Positions 18,280 through 28,300 are shown, counted from the first letter of the stretch. The stretch: 64,000 nt of DNA from Undibacterium parvum (GCF_003955735.1 NZ_CP034464.1:186001-250000), one strand, 5' to 3'. The notes: generated from the sequence alone by a model not told the origin. Translations and numbers: made by a program.

Positions 18280-18645
18280 ATGCGTGTTCTCATCACCGGC
18301 TCAACGACTTGGACGGATATCGAAGCGCTGCGACGCGAACTTAGCCGCCTTCCAAATTTAAGTGTGATTATTACCGGCGACACACCTGGTGTCGATGCTT
18401 TCGCAAATTAAGCTGCCCAAGAACTTGGATTAGGCGTCGAATTGATGAAAAAGACCAAGGAAGACTACGATATTTACCCTATGGACGGATGGAAAGGACT
18501 CAACGATAGAATGTTCAGAACAGGAATCGATTTGGTACTTGCCTTTCATCCAGACTATGACAAGCCAGGATTAGCCCGCGGAACCCGTCATGCTGTTGGG
18601 CTTGCGGAACAAGCAGGCATTCCGGCTCATATTTTTTATAAATAA
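18280..18645 (+). pseudogene. SLOG/DUF2493 gene broken by an in-frame TAA
   Basis: From the ATG at 18280 the frame reads MRVLITGSTTWTDIEALRRE, then VIITGDTPGVDAFAN, and a TAA at 18409-18411, after which the same frame continues AAQELGLGVELMKKTKEDY to a stop at 18643-18645. About 121 codons, the normal DUF2493 size, with the family motifs (ITGS, TGDTPGVDAFA for the usual GGARGAD, C-terminal DLVLAFHP and GTRHAVGLAEQAGIP). A single nonsense codon and no frameshift point to a recent mutation, a sequencing error or readthrough. The SLOG fold often binds nucleotide ligands, which fits the NAD-related neighbours. Confidence 0.75.
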
Positions 18646-19095
18646 TTACCATTAGTGATTCATTTTAAATGACACCTAAAAAACTAAATTGCTGATTGAC
18701 ACTTGCGCTTCGCATCGGCCATTTGCGCGTTAAAGTACCCAGGATGAATGGACCTTCTCTTTTCCCAGTCATTCACGGCAATGATGCACACTATGTTTAC
18801 GACTTTAATGTATGCCTTTTGAAAATATGACGTACTTATAGTCTTCAATTTACGACTTTAGCTATTCATCGAGAAAATCATAACCCTAAAAGTCAGCATG
18901 AATACGAGCTAGCGGTTTACGACTATATTAAGCGAGAATAACGAAATAATGGATCAATAAGCGTATAAAACAGCCTGGGGCCTAGAGTAACAAGAGAAGC
19001 GACCTGAGAATTTATCCTCACTCTCGGTCAGCCTGGTTCAACCAGGCTTCAGCCAAAAGTAATTATTTAGAATTTATTGAGAGTTTGTTGTGAGT
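18646..19095. other. 450-bp intergenic region with TTTACGACT motifs
   Basis: No gene seen. It separates the broken SLOG gene from kdpE (convergent). It holds three copies of a 9-mer described separately and the pair gcctggttcaaccaggc (about 19030-19046), a possible terminator stem. Confidence 0.5.
18796..18924 (+). repeat. Three copies of TTTACGACT (plus one inverted at 12188)
   Basis: TTTACGACTTTA at 18796-18807 and 18849-18860, TTTACGACTATA at 18916-18927, and the reverse complement of the last at 12185-12196 upstream of kup. A partial copy (CAATTTACGA) is at 15532-15541 near nrtR. Possibly a protein-binding site; function unknown. Confidence 0.45.
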
Positions 19096-19776
19096 TCATA
19101 CCGCTGCCAGCCTATAGCCGACCCCGGTTTCGGTGAGCAGATAACGTGGCTCAGCCGGATTATCTTCAATCTTTGCGCGCAATTGCCCCATGTAGAGGCG
19201 CAGGTAATGGGTGTGATCGACAAATTCATCGCCCCACACATCGACCAGCAATTGTCTATGCGTGACTACCTTGCCGCAGCTGCGCACCAGGCGTGCCAGC
19301 AGATTAAATTCTGTCTTGGTCAGATGCAGTTGCTGCCCCTTGCAGAGGACTTCATGCGACTGTAAATCCACTTGCAAATCATCGAGCTGATAGACAGTGA
19401 CTGCGGCAGTGACTGTGGTGCCGCGATGGCGCAAGGCGACCCGTATGCGCGCCAGCAGTTCGCCCACGCTAAAAGGCTTGGTCAGATAATCGTCGGCGCC
19501 GGCGTCGAGTAATAGAATTTTTTGCGCCTCTTGATGCCGCGCCGAGACCACTAAAATCGGCAAATTGTGATGTTTTCGCACCTGGCGCACCAGATCGACC
19601 CCATCCCCATCGGGCAGGCCAAGATCGAGCACCATCACATCTGGCATAGCATGCTTTAACATGGCGCTCGCTTCGCTGACCGAGACCGCCGTCTGCACTT
19701 CAAAGCCCTCGACCGACAGCGAAGTGCGCATCAGGGCCCGAATATCTTTATCGTCCTCGACAATTAGCACTCTCAT
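19096..19776 (-). CDS. kdpE: Response regulator KdpE
   Basis: 226 residues: receiver domain (VLIVEDDKDIR, phospho-acceptor in MVLDLGLPDGDG, signal Lys in LTKPF) and OmpR-type winged helix (LTKTEFNLLARLVRSCGKVVTHRQLL, ETGVGYRL). The close match to KdpE is typical of the regulator of the KdpFABC potassium pump. Its ATG overlaps the stop of the sensor kinase by 4 bases. No kdpFABC genes are in the window. Confidence 0.9.
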   Translation of the reverse strand: MRVLIVEDDKDIRALMRTSLSVEGFEVQTAVSVSEASAMLKHAMPDVMVLDLGLPDGDGVDLVRQVRKHHNLPILVVSARHQEAQKILLLDAGADDYLTKPFSVGELLARIRVALRHRGTTVTAAVTVYQLDDLQVDLQSHEVLCKGQQLHLTKTEFNLLARLVRSCGKVVTHRQLLVDVWGDEFVDHTHYLRLYMGQLRAKIEDNPAEPRYLLTETGVGYRLAAV

Positions 19777-21314
19777 GGCTGTTCTCCTTGCTTAAATGGT
19801 TGCTCCGTGGCCAGTGGCAGACTGAGCACAAAGCTGCTGCCGCCACCACTACGGCGGCGCAAGATCAGGCTGCCGCCATGCGCCTGCGCGATCGCGCGGC
19901 ACACTGCCAAGCCAAGGCCGGACCCGCGTTGCCCACTGCGTTCGCTATGATCGCCACGTGAGTAGGCCTCAAAAATTGTTATTTGATCTTTCTCAGAAAT
20001 ACCCGGGCCACGGTCTTTTACCGCGACCAGCATATTTACGCCTTGCGCATGCGACTCCAGGCTGACCACCAGATGAACCGCATCATCGGTATACTTCAAG
20101 GCATTCTCAAGTAGATTGCCGATTAACTGAGAAAGCAAGACCGCGTCGACCCGCACCAAAGGCAGGCTTGCCGGTACTTTAGTAAGGATACGTCGGCCGG
20201 TATCGACTTGCCTGATTCTGGCTAACACGCTGCCGATGATTTCTTCCATAGACTCCCAATCGCGCGTCAAGCTCTGCGTAGAGTTGGCGAGTCTGACCAA
20301 TTGCAAAGTATTCTCGGTCAAGCTCGCCAGGTGCCCAGCCTCGTTGACGATGCTGGTCAATAAGCGCTGCTGCTCGGCCATACTGAGTTTATCGTGCTGC
20401 AGTTGCAAGGCCGAGGCGGCACCCAATACGACCGCCAAGGGAGTGCGTAAATCATGCGAAATCGCAGCCAAAAAAATGCCCTGCAATTGCTGTCTTTGCA
20501 CCTCATTCTGGGCGGCCTGCATGGCGCCACTCAGACGCAGACGCCACAGAGCTTGCGCGACCATGGTACATAAAGCGCTAGCGTGTTCACGGCCGCTTTC
20601 ATCATCGCCAGCCACATTCTGTAGACAAACGGCGCCACTGAGCGCAGCTTCTAGCCGCCGCGCTCCCAGAGGTATATACCAGGCATCGAGTTCGCTCCAG
20701 CGACCAGTGCCAGCCCCCAGAATAACGCCCTCTTTTATGCAACAACGCAAGCCATCACTGACTGCATTAGGAAGATCTAAAGGCAGATCGAGTTGATCGG
20801 TGTCCGCATCCAAGAGCGCTACGACGTTAGGGCCGCTAAAGGCGACATCGAGTGCACTTTGCGCCAAGCGCTTTACCAGCACTGGGGTATCGGCATCGGC
20901 CAAAGCGATAGCCAGGCTTTGCAATTGGCGCGCGCGCTGCTCGTTGCGCCTGGCAATCTCAGTCTCACGGCGCATCCCTGAAGCTAAGTGATTGATGACC
21001 AAAGCGAGCACCAGCATGGTCAGCAGCGCAATAAAATGTTCAGAGCGTTCTACCTGAAAAGTCCAGCGTGGCGGCACGAAGAAAAAATTTAAGGCTAACA
21101 CTGCGGCAAACGCAGCGCACACCGCCAGAGTGCGGCTAAGACGATACGAGGCTAACACCACCGCCAATACATACAGCATGCAAAGACTGGTCAGCGAGAC
21201 ATACGGATCCAGCAGAAAACTAATGGCAGTGGCTGCGCCAAGTAAACATAAAAGTAAACAGCCGTCTTTTACAGACTGTGTGAGTGCGGCATTTTTTAGT
21301 GCGGTATTAATCAT
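19773..21314 (-). CDS. KdpD-like sensor kinase lacking the N-terminal sensor half
   Basis: 513 residues against about 890 for full KdpD. It begins directly at the four-helix membrane domain (DUF4118, residues ~15-115, with LNFFFVPPRWTFQV), then a GAF-like region (~130-270) and the kinase core: AISHDLRTPLAVVLGAA with the phospho-accepting His, NLLENALKYTDD, KDRGPGISE and GSGLGLAVCRAIA. The KdpD nucleotide-binding domain with its Walker motif and the USP domain are absent, and the upstream DNA (a divergent gene begins 165 bp away) has no remnant. Likely works with KdpE; input may differ from classical KdpD. Confidence 0.88.
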   Translation of the reverse strand: MINTALKNAALTQSVKDGCLLLCLLGAATAISFLLDPYVSLTSLCMLYVLAVVLASYRLSRTLAVCAAFAAVLALNFFFVPPRWTFQVERSEHFIALLTMLVLALVINHLASGMRRETEIARRNEQRARQLQSLAIALADADTPVLVKRLAQSALDVAFSGPNVVALLDADTDQLDLPLDLPNAVSDGLRCCIKEGVILGAGTGRWSELDAWYIPLGARRLEAALSGAVCLQNVAGDDESGREHASALCTMVAQALWRLRLSGAMQAAQNEVQRQQLQGIFLAAISHDLRTPLAVVLGAASALQLQHDKLSMAEQQRLLTSIVNEAGHLASLTENTLQLVRLANSTQSLTRDWESMEEIIGSVLARIRQVDTGRRILTKVPASLPLVRVDAVLLSQLIGNLLENALKYTDDAVHLVVSLESHAQGVNMLVAVKDRGPGISEKDQITIFEAYSRGDHSERSGQRGSGLGLAVCRAIAQAHGGSLILRRRSGGGSSFVLSLPLATEQPFKQGEQP

Positions 21315-21478
21315 GCCAGCAGACTACCACAGCCGCGCTTTTGTAGGCGCGCACAATTGCTGCAAACGCGCCCCCTGATAGCCAGCGTTTTTCAGCTAGA
21401 ACCTGCGCTCTAGCAAGAAAAAAACCAGGCGTGTTATGCTGCACCGCACATAGTTCCAACCCACAGGATGTATCAGCC

Positions 21479-22096
21479 ATGTATTACGGAGAGAAATTTA
21501 ACGCAGCGACCCATTTTTTCGGCGCAGTCTTAGCGCTGATAGGCAGTGGCGTACTAGTGATGCATGCGGTGATAGCCGACGACCCTTGGAAACTGACCAG
21601 TGTCATCATTTATGGCATCACGCTCGTTCTCCTGTATAGCTTTTCAACTCTGTATCACAGCGTGCGCGGGCCGGCAAAAAGCATCTTGCAAAAACTAGAC
21701 CACCACAGTATTTACCTACTCATCGCCGGTAGTTACACCCCGTTTTGTCTGGTCACCCTGCGTCATTCCTGGGGCTGGCCTTTGCTGATCTTGATCTGGA
21801 GTTTAGGTATCCTGGGCAGCTTGTTGGAGCTTAGGCCGCAAAGTGAAGCCAGAATTTTTTCTGTGGTGATTTATGTGGTGATGGGCTGGGCCGCCTTAGC
21901 CGCCATCGTGCCCTTGATGAACACACTGGGCAGCGCGGGTTTCGCCTGGCTGGCAGCAGGCGGCTTACTGTACACCGTAGGCATTATCTTTTTTGTGCTC
22001 GATACCCGCGTCAAACACGGTCACGGCATCTGGCATTTATTTGTCTTGGGCGGCAGCAGCGCCCACTACTTCGCTATTCTCAATTACGTAGTATGA
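21479..22096 (+). CDS. Haemolysin III / PAQR-family membrane protein
   Basis: 205 residues with seven predicted membrane segments. Family motifs: MYYGEKFNAATHFFGAVLA (EKFNAATH), SFSTLYHS, LDHHSIYLLIAGSYTPF and a C-terminal GHGIWHLFVLGGSSAHYFAI with the conserved His residues of this metal-dependent membrane hydrolase-like superfamily. The name haemolysin is historical; the cellular role is unclear. The ATG at 21479 fits the family N-terminus better than one at 21431. Confidence 0.9.
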   Translation: MYYGEKFNAATHFFGAVLALIGSGVLVMHAVIADDPWKLTSVIIYGITLVLLYSFSTLYHSVRGPAKSILQKLDHHSIYLLIAGSYTPFCLVTLRHSWGWPLLILIWSLGILGSLLELRPQSEARIFSVVIYVVMGWAALAAIVPLMNTLGSAGFAWLAAGGLLYTVGIIFFVLDTRVKHGHGIWHLFVLGGSSAHYFAILNYVV

Positions 22097-22122
22097 AAAT
22101 CGCTCAGACTAGACTGAAGCAA

Positions 22123-22761
22123 CTAAGCTCTGCGCCGGAACCATCCGGTCAGCGAGAGCCGGTCGCGGCTTGCCGGCATTACTTCATGCAGCATTTCTGC
22201 CGACAAAAATAAGACCATGGTGGCACCGATAGGCGACACATCCAGACTCGCCAGACCTTGCGGATGCAGGCGTAAGGCACCGCCCTGATCCGACAGCCAA
22301 TCCTGATTCAGATAAATCACCACCGACACGGTACGACTATCATCATCGCGAAATCTATCCAGATGGCGCAGATACGCACTGCCCGGCGCATAGAAAGCGA
22401 AATGGCTTTCATACTCTTCCAGACCCAGATAAAAATGCTGGTTTAGCAGCAAGCGCAGACTTTCCATGATGGCCAGATACGCGTCACAGGCCTGCGACTG
22501 ACCGGGATTGAGCCAAAGAATTTGATCGCCACGTATCGCCGGCTGCACTGTCAATACGGCCGTACGCCCAACCCCAGCCGATTTGAGCGCCCCACTCGCC
22601 GCCAGATCCGCACACTCGGTCGCCAAGGCCAATCTGAGCGTTTCAGGTAAAAACAGACTATGTTGTGACCAGCCATGTGTGCTCAGATTGGTCAGCATGT
22701 CTAGCTGCAGCGCATCACCAAAATAATCAGTGCTTGCGGGTAATGCAAAAGAATTTGCCAT
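22123..22761 (-). CDS. 2OG-Fe(II) oxygenase, prolyl-4-hydroxylase-like
   Basis: 212 residues. The iron ligands are HLD (in YLRHLDRFRDD, ~residue 130) and a distal His in MLHEVMPA (~193), followed by DRLSLTGWF with the Arg that binds 2-oxoglutarate. The fold also shows VSVVIYLNQDW and DQGGALRLH. This is the SM-20/P4Hc type; substrate unknown. It converges with the haemolysin-III gene. Confidence 0.88.
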   Translation of the reverse strand: MANSFALPASTDYFGDALQLDMLTNLSTHGWSQHSLFLPETLRLALATECADLAASGALKSAGVGRTAVLTVQPAIRGDQILWLNPGQSQACDAYLAIMESLRLLLNQHFYLGLEEYESHFAFYAPGSAYLRHLDRFRDDDSRTVSVVIYLNQDWLSDQGGALRLHPQGLASLDVSPIGATMVLFLSAEMLHEVMPASRDRLSLTGWFRRRA

Positions 22762-22999
22762 ACTGCTTTCTAAGGCTAGATTTTCCCGCTAACTAGCAGA
22801 GCAAGTCAGAACAAGACAGCACCGGCGCCGGCGCCATCACGAGCCAACTGTCGTTAACATCTACGGGGGAGAAAACCGGGAGGAAGAGAATTTAAATACC
22901 AAGAGGCCGCGCTTAGTAATGCGGAACAATAGCGTGACCTTACAGCAAATAGAGCACTTAGGTATAAAAACTTAGAGGAAGGAAGACTATGCAGATGGT

Positions 23000-24277
23000 C
23001 TAGGCCACGCTACGCGAAATCTCATCGCTCCACTCAAAGGCCTGCACTTGCAACTCAAACAGGGTTTCTTTACTGATGCCGATTTGTTGCAATTCGGCTA
23101 GCAGTAGCGCCGCAGCAGCTTCATCCTGATCCAAAACCTCTATCTGCTCGATCAAATGGAGTATTTCGCCATATTGGCCACGGCGCTCCAGCAAGGCCAA
23201 TTTAACCTCCTCCACCACCGAAACCTGATCAAGAATTTGCGGCATAGGAGAGCTAAATAAAGTATCCATTAAGGACATGATACCGACCGTAAATGCGGTA
23301 TCGGCGGCAGTCTGATTACGCGGCATGATTTGTTGTGTGATTAACTCCATCAACTTGCCACGACTAGTGGCCAACATCAACAAAGGCGACATAAAACTAT
23401 CGACTTTACCGGGCGCGGCATACAGTAAAATTTGCAACCAGCGCTGTAACTGTCTACGCCCCAGCACCGCCAGAGCCTGGCGCAGCGACTCAATGCGCTG
23501 CGAAGTCAGAAAGGCCGGCGTATTCACCAGACGCAGCAAATTTAAGCCTAAAGAAGCATCATGCTTAATCGCCAGTTCTATCACCGCAGTGTCGGCATCG
23601 GCCACGATTAAGGCCATCAAGCGCATGATAGCCAGTTGCGAGGGCGAGAGCTTTTTGCCTGTCAGTATCAGTGGCTTGGCAAAATAATAGCCTTGAAAAT
23701 AATCAAACCCCAAGTTCATGCAAAAATTAAACTCGTCTAAGGTCTCAACTTTTTCTGCCAACATTTTTTTGTTGGCACCTTTAAATTGCTGATACAGCGC
23801 CGTCAAATCACTGCGCGACATGCCCATGATATCAATTTTGATAATCTCGATCATAGGTAAGAGCTTACGCAGACAAGGCGAATCGGCAATCACATCATCG
23901 AGTGCGAATTTATAACCCAGCGCCAGCAATTCGGCCACACGTGCCACAACTTCATCGGTGGCTTCTACCGTTTCCAAAATTTCCAACACGACCTTATCGC
24001 GCGGCAAAAACTGAATAAAATCGCTCAGCAAAACCTTGGTGTCTACATTGAAGAAGCCCAAGGAGCTACCGATGACATTATCCAGACCTAACTCAGAGGC
24101 GTGCTCGATCACTGAAGCGGTCGCTGCCACATCGTCCACCACACCGGCAGGACCTAACGCGGCACTGCGAAAAAGTAATTCGTAGGCAGTCAGACTCTGC
24201 TGGCGATTCAGTATAGGTTGCCGTGCCAGGAAAAAATCCATGGCCTTATGCTGCTGAGAGTTCGCTGGGTCGCTCAT
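23000..24277 (-). CDS. EAL-HDOD signalling protein
   Basis: 425 residues. The N-terminal EAL-like domain (~12-200; FLARQPILNRQQSLTAYELLFRS, LEILETVEATDEVV, KFALDDV, IIKIDI, MLAEKVET, DYFQGYYFAKP) has YELL in place of EAL and so is probably not an active c-di-GMP phosphodiesterase. The HDOD domain (~200-400; LLRLVNTPAF, LRQALAVLGRRQLQRWL, AFTVGIMSLMDTL) is the YuxH/CdgJ arrangement. Such proteins are adaptors in motility and stress signalling. It stands alone. Confidence 0.9.
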   Translation of the reverse strand: MSDPANSQQHKAMDFFLARQPILNRQQSLTAYELLFRSAALGPAGVVDDVAATASVIEHASELGLDNVIGSSLGFFNVDTKVLLSDFIQFLPRDKVVLEILETVEATDEVVARVAELLALGYKFALDDVIADSPCLRKLLPMIEIIKIDIMGMSRSDLTALYQQFKGANKKMLAEKVETLDEFNFCMNLGFDYFQGYYFAKPLILTGKKLSPSQLAIMRLMALIVADADTAVIELAIKHDASLGLNLLRLVNTPAFLTSQRIESLRQALAVLGRRQLQRWLQILLYAAPGKVDSFMSPLLMLATSRGKLMELITQQIMPRNQTAADTAFTVGIMSLMDTLFSSPMPQILDQVSVVEEVKLALLERRGQYGEILHLIEQIEVLDQDEAAAALLLAELQQIGISKETLFELQVQAFEWSDEISRSVA

Positions 24278-24574
24278 AATCGCGGTAAGGAGTTAATGCG
24301 GGCACCTTGCTTAGCTACTTTTCTTATTGTACCCGTCCAAAAAAGCTGCGCAGAACAATTAAAAACGTTGCTGCGCGGCAATTTTACACGAATATAGTCT
24401 GAGCTATATAAATGTTACATATGCACTTGCTTGCGCGAATTTTGCAGGGCTGACACAACGATCACAATAGATGCACGCGCCACTTGTGAGAACTGCTACT
24501 TTCATAGATACTTTGCGTTCTTTGCAAGGTGCTGTTCACGCCCTGCTCCCTCGCTCACCCTTAGGAACCAAAGC

Positions 24575-25177
24575 ATGTCCACGCCTATCGATTTTTATTT
24601 CGACTTTTCTTCTCCTTACGGCTATATCGCCTCGCAGTTGATTGATGCTCTGGCGGCGCGCCATGCACGTAGCGTCAACTGGCACGCGATCGTGCTCGAT
24701 GCCAATTTCCAATCTTTAGAGCGCATCAAAATACCCAGCAGCATGATGCGTAGTGACTACGTGTTACGCGATGCAGAACGCCTGGCAGCCTATTACGGGG
24801 TCGCGTACAAGACACCGTCGTCCTTAGGCGTGAATACCGAGCAGGCGGCACGCGTGTTTCACGCCATTCATGATCGCAATCCTAAGCTAGGCTGCCAATT
24901 CGCCAATCTGGTACTCAAAGCTTATTTTATCGAAGACAGAAATATCGCTGCGGTAGAAGAATTACAAAGCATCGCAGCCGAACTGGGAATCGAAGCGGAA
25001 GAATTTCAAGATGCGATCAGCGCACCAGCCAGCCGCGCCCGCGTCAAAGCCGAGGTCGACATGGCCGAAGCCCGTGGGGTTTTCGGATCGCCCTTTTTCA
25101 TCGTCGAAGGTGAGCGCTTCTGGGGTAACGATCGCCTGCCGCAATTAGAACGCTGGTTAGAAAGCGGCCCTTACTAA
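24575..25177 (+). CDS. 2-hydroxychromene-2-carboxylate isomerase, DsbA family
   Basis: 200 residues from the ATG at 24575, placing IDFYFDFSSPYGYIAS at the N-terminus as in the family. The Ser of SSPYGY stands where DsbA has its CxxC and binds glutathione in characterised isomerases. C-terminal signature ARGVFGSPFFIVEGERFWGNDRLPQLERW. Members act in naphthalene-type catabolism or on other glutathione-linked substrates; no catabolic genes are nearby, so the actual substrate is unknown. A strong terminator follows. Confidence 0.9.
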   Translation: MSTPIDFYFDFSSPYGYIASQLIDALAARHARSVNWHAIVLDANFQSLERIKIPSSMMRSDYVLRDAERLAAYYGVAYKTPSSLGVNTEQAARVFHAIHDRNPKLGCQFANLVLKAYFIEDRNIAAVEELQSIAAELGIEAEEFQDAISAPASRARVKAEVDMAEARGVFGSPFFIVEGERFWGNDRLPQLERWLESGPY

Positions 25178-25189
25178 GCCAGCATTTGC

Positions 25190-25227
25190 AAAAGCCGGAC
25201 AAGTCAAACTTGTCCGGCTTTTTTTTA
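25190..25227 (+). terminator. Rho-independent terminator
   Basis: Stem aaaagccggacaagt / acttgtccggctttt followed by eight T. It terminates the isomerase gene and, being near-symmetrical, could also serve the convergent GGDEF/EAL gene. Confidence 0.9.
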
Positions 25228-25278
25228 CGCTTGCTGCCCGCCTGGCTCGCGCCTCAGAATGACCGTAATTTCAAAATG

Positions 25279-25366
25279 GCATAGGCCGCTTGCGCAATAG
25301 GCATGCGGGTCTTCAGCCTGCCTGCCCGCCAGGGCGCATGGGATATGCGTGTTGGCGGGGGGGCAG
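25279..25366. repeat. Palindromic repeat, family A copy 3, inside a coding end
   Basis: Copy with ggcataggc on the left and cgcatgggatatgcgtgttggcgg on the right (given in parts: cgcatgggatatgcgtg, ttggcgg). Its right part codes for the last ~16 residues and stop codon of the large GGDEF/EAL protein. Confidence 0.7.
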
Positions 25367-28300
25367 AATCAAATCCCGAAATTGACTATCACTCAGATCG
25401 ACGTTAGCACCAGCGCCCGCACCTGCACCTACCAGGTGCTCAAATTGCGCAATCGGCAGTGGTCGGCTAAACAAATAACCCTGGTAAGCATGGCAGCCCT
25501 GACTTGCTAGCAAAACGCGTTGTTCTTCTGTTTCTACGCCTTCCGCAATCACCGCTAAACCCAGGCTATCGGCCAGCACTACCACCATCTTAGCGATTGC
25601 AGCATCATTCGGATCAATCAAAATGTCACGCACAAAACTTTGATCTATCTTTAACTGATCCAAGGGCAGGCGTTTCAAATAGGCCAGAGATGAGTAACCC
25701 GTACCAAAGTCATCGAGTGAGAAACCGACGCCGCGTAGTTTAAGCGCGCTCATCTTGGCAATCACATCTTCCACATTTGTGACCAATAGCCCTTCAGTCA
25801 ATTCAAGCTTGAGATGCTCAGGATTGGCACCACTATCGTCGAGTATGCGTAATACCTGATCGACAAAATCAACCTGATGAAATTGCCGTGGACTGACATT
25901 GACCGACATTGATAAATTTCGCATTGCCGGCTGCTGCGCCCACGCTGCCAACTGCCGGCAGGCAGCTTGCAAAACCCAATGCCCCAAAGGCAGAATCAAA
26001 CCAGATTCTTCCGCGAATGGGATAAACTCCAGAGGTGAAATCATGCCGCGTTGTGGATGTTGCCAACGCACCAGTGCCTCGGCACCGACGGTAAGCGCTG
26101 CGCCCTGCACTTGGGCCTGGTAATACAAGACGAACTGTTCACTGCTCAAGGCTTCACGTAGATCTGCATCCAGTTGCATCCTGGCTGTCACCACGGCCTG
26201 CATCTGCGGCTCATAAAAGCGCAGGGTATTTCGGCCTGCAGCCTTGGCTTGGTACATCGCTAAATCAGCACGTTTTAGGGGTTCCTCTATATTTTCACGC
26301 TCTCCGCCAAACAAGGTCATGCCTATACTCGGTGTGCTTTGATGTTCATACTTCGCCAACTGATAAACCTGATTTAGTACATGCAATATTTTTTCACCAA
26401 CCACTTCAACCTGACTGGCCGCATCGATCGTCTGTTCACTTAAGTTTTCCAACATAACGACAAATTCATCACCGCCCAAACGCGCTACCGTATCGCCATC
26501 GCGTATGCAGGTGTTCAGTCGTTGCGCCACCTGCGCCAACAATAAATCGCCAATATCGTGGCCCAAGGTATCATTGAGCGTCTTAAAATTATCCAGATCG
26601 ATAAACAATAAAGCGCCGTGCCTTTGATGACGTGGCACCGTTGCCATGGCTTGTTCGAGCCGATTGACCAATAAACGCCGGTTCGGCAATCCCGTCAATG
26701 CGTCATAAAATGCCAGTGTCTTAATTTGCTCTTCAGCGGCCTTGCGTGCGCTCATATCACTCAGTGTTGCGACATAATGACTGATCAAACCATCCTCGCC
26801 ACTGACCGCGGTCAAGATTAACCAGGCGGGGAAAATTTCGCCGTTTTTACGTTTATCCCAAATCTCACCCTGCCAGGTCCCGCAGCTAGCAATTTTTTCT
26901 GTCATTTCATCATAAAATGCCTCATCGTGCCGCCCTGAACTGAGCATGCGCGGGCTTTGTCCGAATACATCCTCTGCGCTATAACCAGTAATTTTGGTAA
27001 AGGCCTGATTCACCCGTAAAATTACCCATGCCGCATCGGCGACATACATGCCCTGCTGCGATTCAAAAGCGATCGCAGCGATGCGCAACTCCAGTTCTAC
27101 CTCCTTGCGTTTTGTGATATCGCGGCTAATCCCATGATAGGCAATGATCTTTCCATTCGCATCGCGCTCAGGATTTGAGGTCGTCTCCATCCAGATGGTC
27201 TTGCCATGCTTGCAGTGTTGCTGCACCTCAAAGGTTTCACTCCCTAGCAACTGCCCTGCTTGTTCGGCAGCGCTGCGGCGTTGCATAATTTCCGCGATCT
27301 TTTCGGATCCCAGGCCGGTCAACAAATTAGCCAAAGAGTATCCGATTACTTCGCTAGCAGGATAGCCACGCAGTCGTTCGTCTGCTGGGCTGACATAGGT
27401 GATGATGAAATTACTGTCCATGCGCCACACTACGTCGGTGACATCTTCCGTGAGCAGGCGAAAATGCGCTTCGCTCTCGCTCAGCTTCTCTTCTGCATTG
27501 CTCCTTTCTATCGCAATACTGGCCAGATGCGCGCACTGCTCTATGAGTGCTATATCTTTTTCACCAGGGATATTCACGCTCCGATGATAAATCGCAAAAC
27601 TGCCCAAGATGCTCCCCGACGCCGAACGTATAGGCTGCGACCAGCACGCATTGAGGCCAGCACGCGCCGCCAGTTCGGTATAGGGTGCCCAATACGGATG
27701 ATGGGCAATGTCGCTGACGATCACGGTTTCGCCGGTAAACGCTGCCGTGCCACATGAACCTACCCCTAAGCCAATGGCGACACCATCAACGGCTTGATTA
27801 TAAAAATCGGGTAAGTTGGGTGCCACGCCCTGCCCCAGATGCAGGCCTGATTTATCGAGTAATAAAACACTGCAAATGGCAGTCGTATCGAGCTGCTCCA
27901 CCCCGAGTACAATCGCCTCAAGTTGCTGGTGAAGTGGTATATCGCTGACCAATAACTCTAAAATATAGGTACGGAACTTTTCGTTTTTAATAGCCCAATT
28001 AGCGTCAGTTACATCACGCACGATCACGTGAACCGAGGCAAGTCCGTCAAAAATAATCGGCGTACTTTGTACTTCGGCATCGAACGGTGTGCCGTTCAAT
28101 TTAACGAAGCGTTCCTCTATCATGGGAACGGCCACCCCGTCGTTTACGATTTGTTTAGCGCGCGCCAGTGCTATCGCATGAAAATCCGGATGCACCAGAT
28201 CCAACATCGATTTTCCGATTAAGTCCTCGCTAGCGCTCGCACCAAACATCGCCAGGGCCGCACGATTCACATACACCATGCGGCTATTGCGTATCACGCC

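Noticed and set aside
12382-18645. Prophage or complete defence island
   Set aside because: No phage structural genes, integrase, attachment repeats or known defence effectors are seen; only an NAD-metabolism cluster can be supported.
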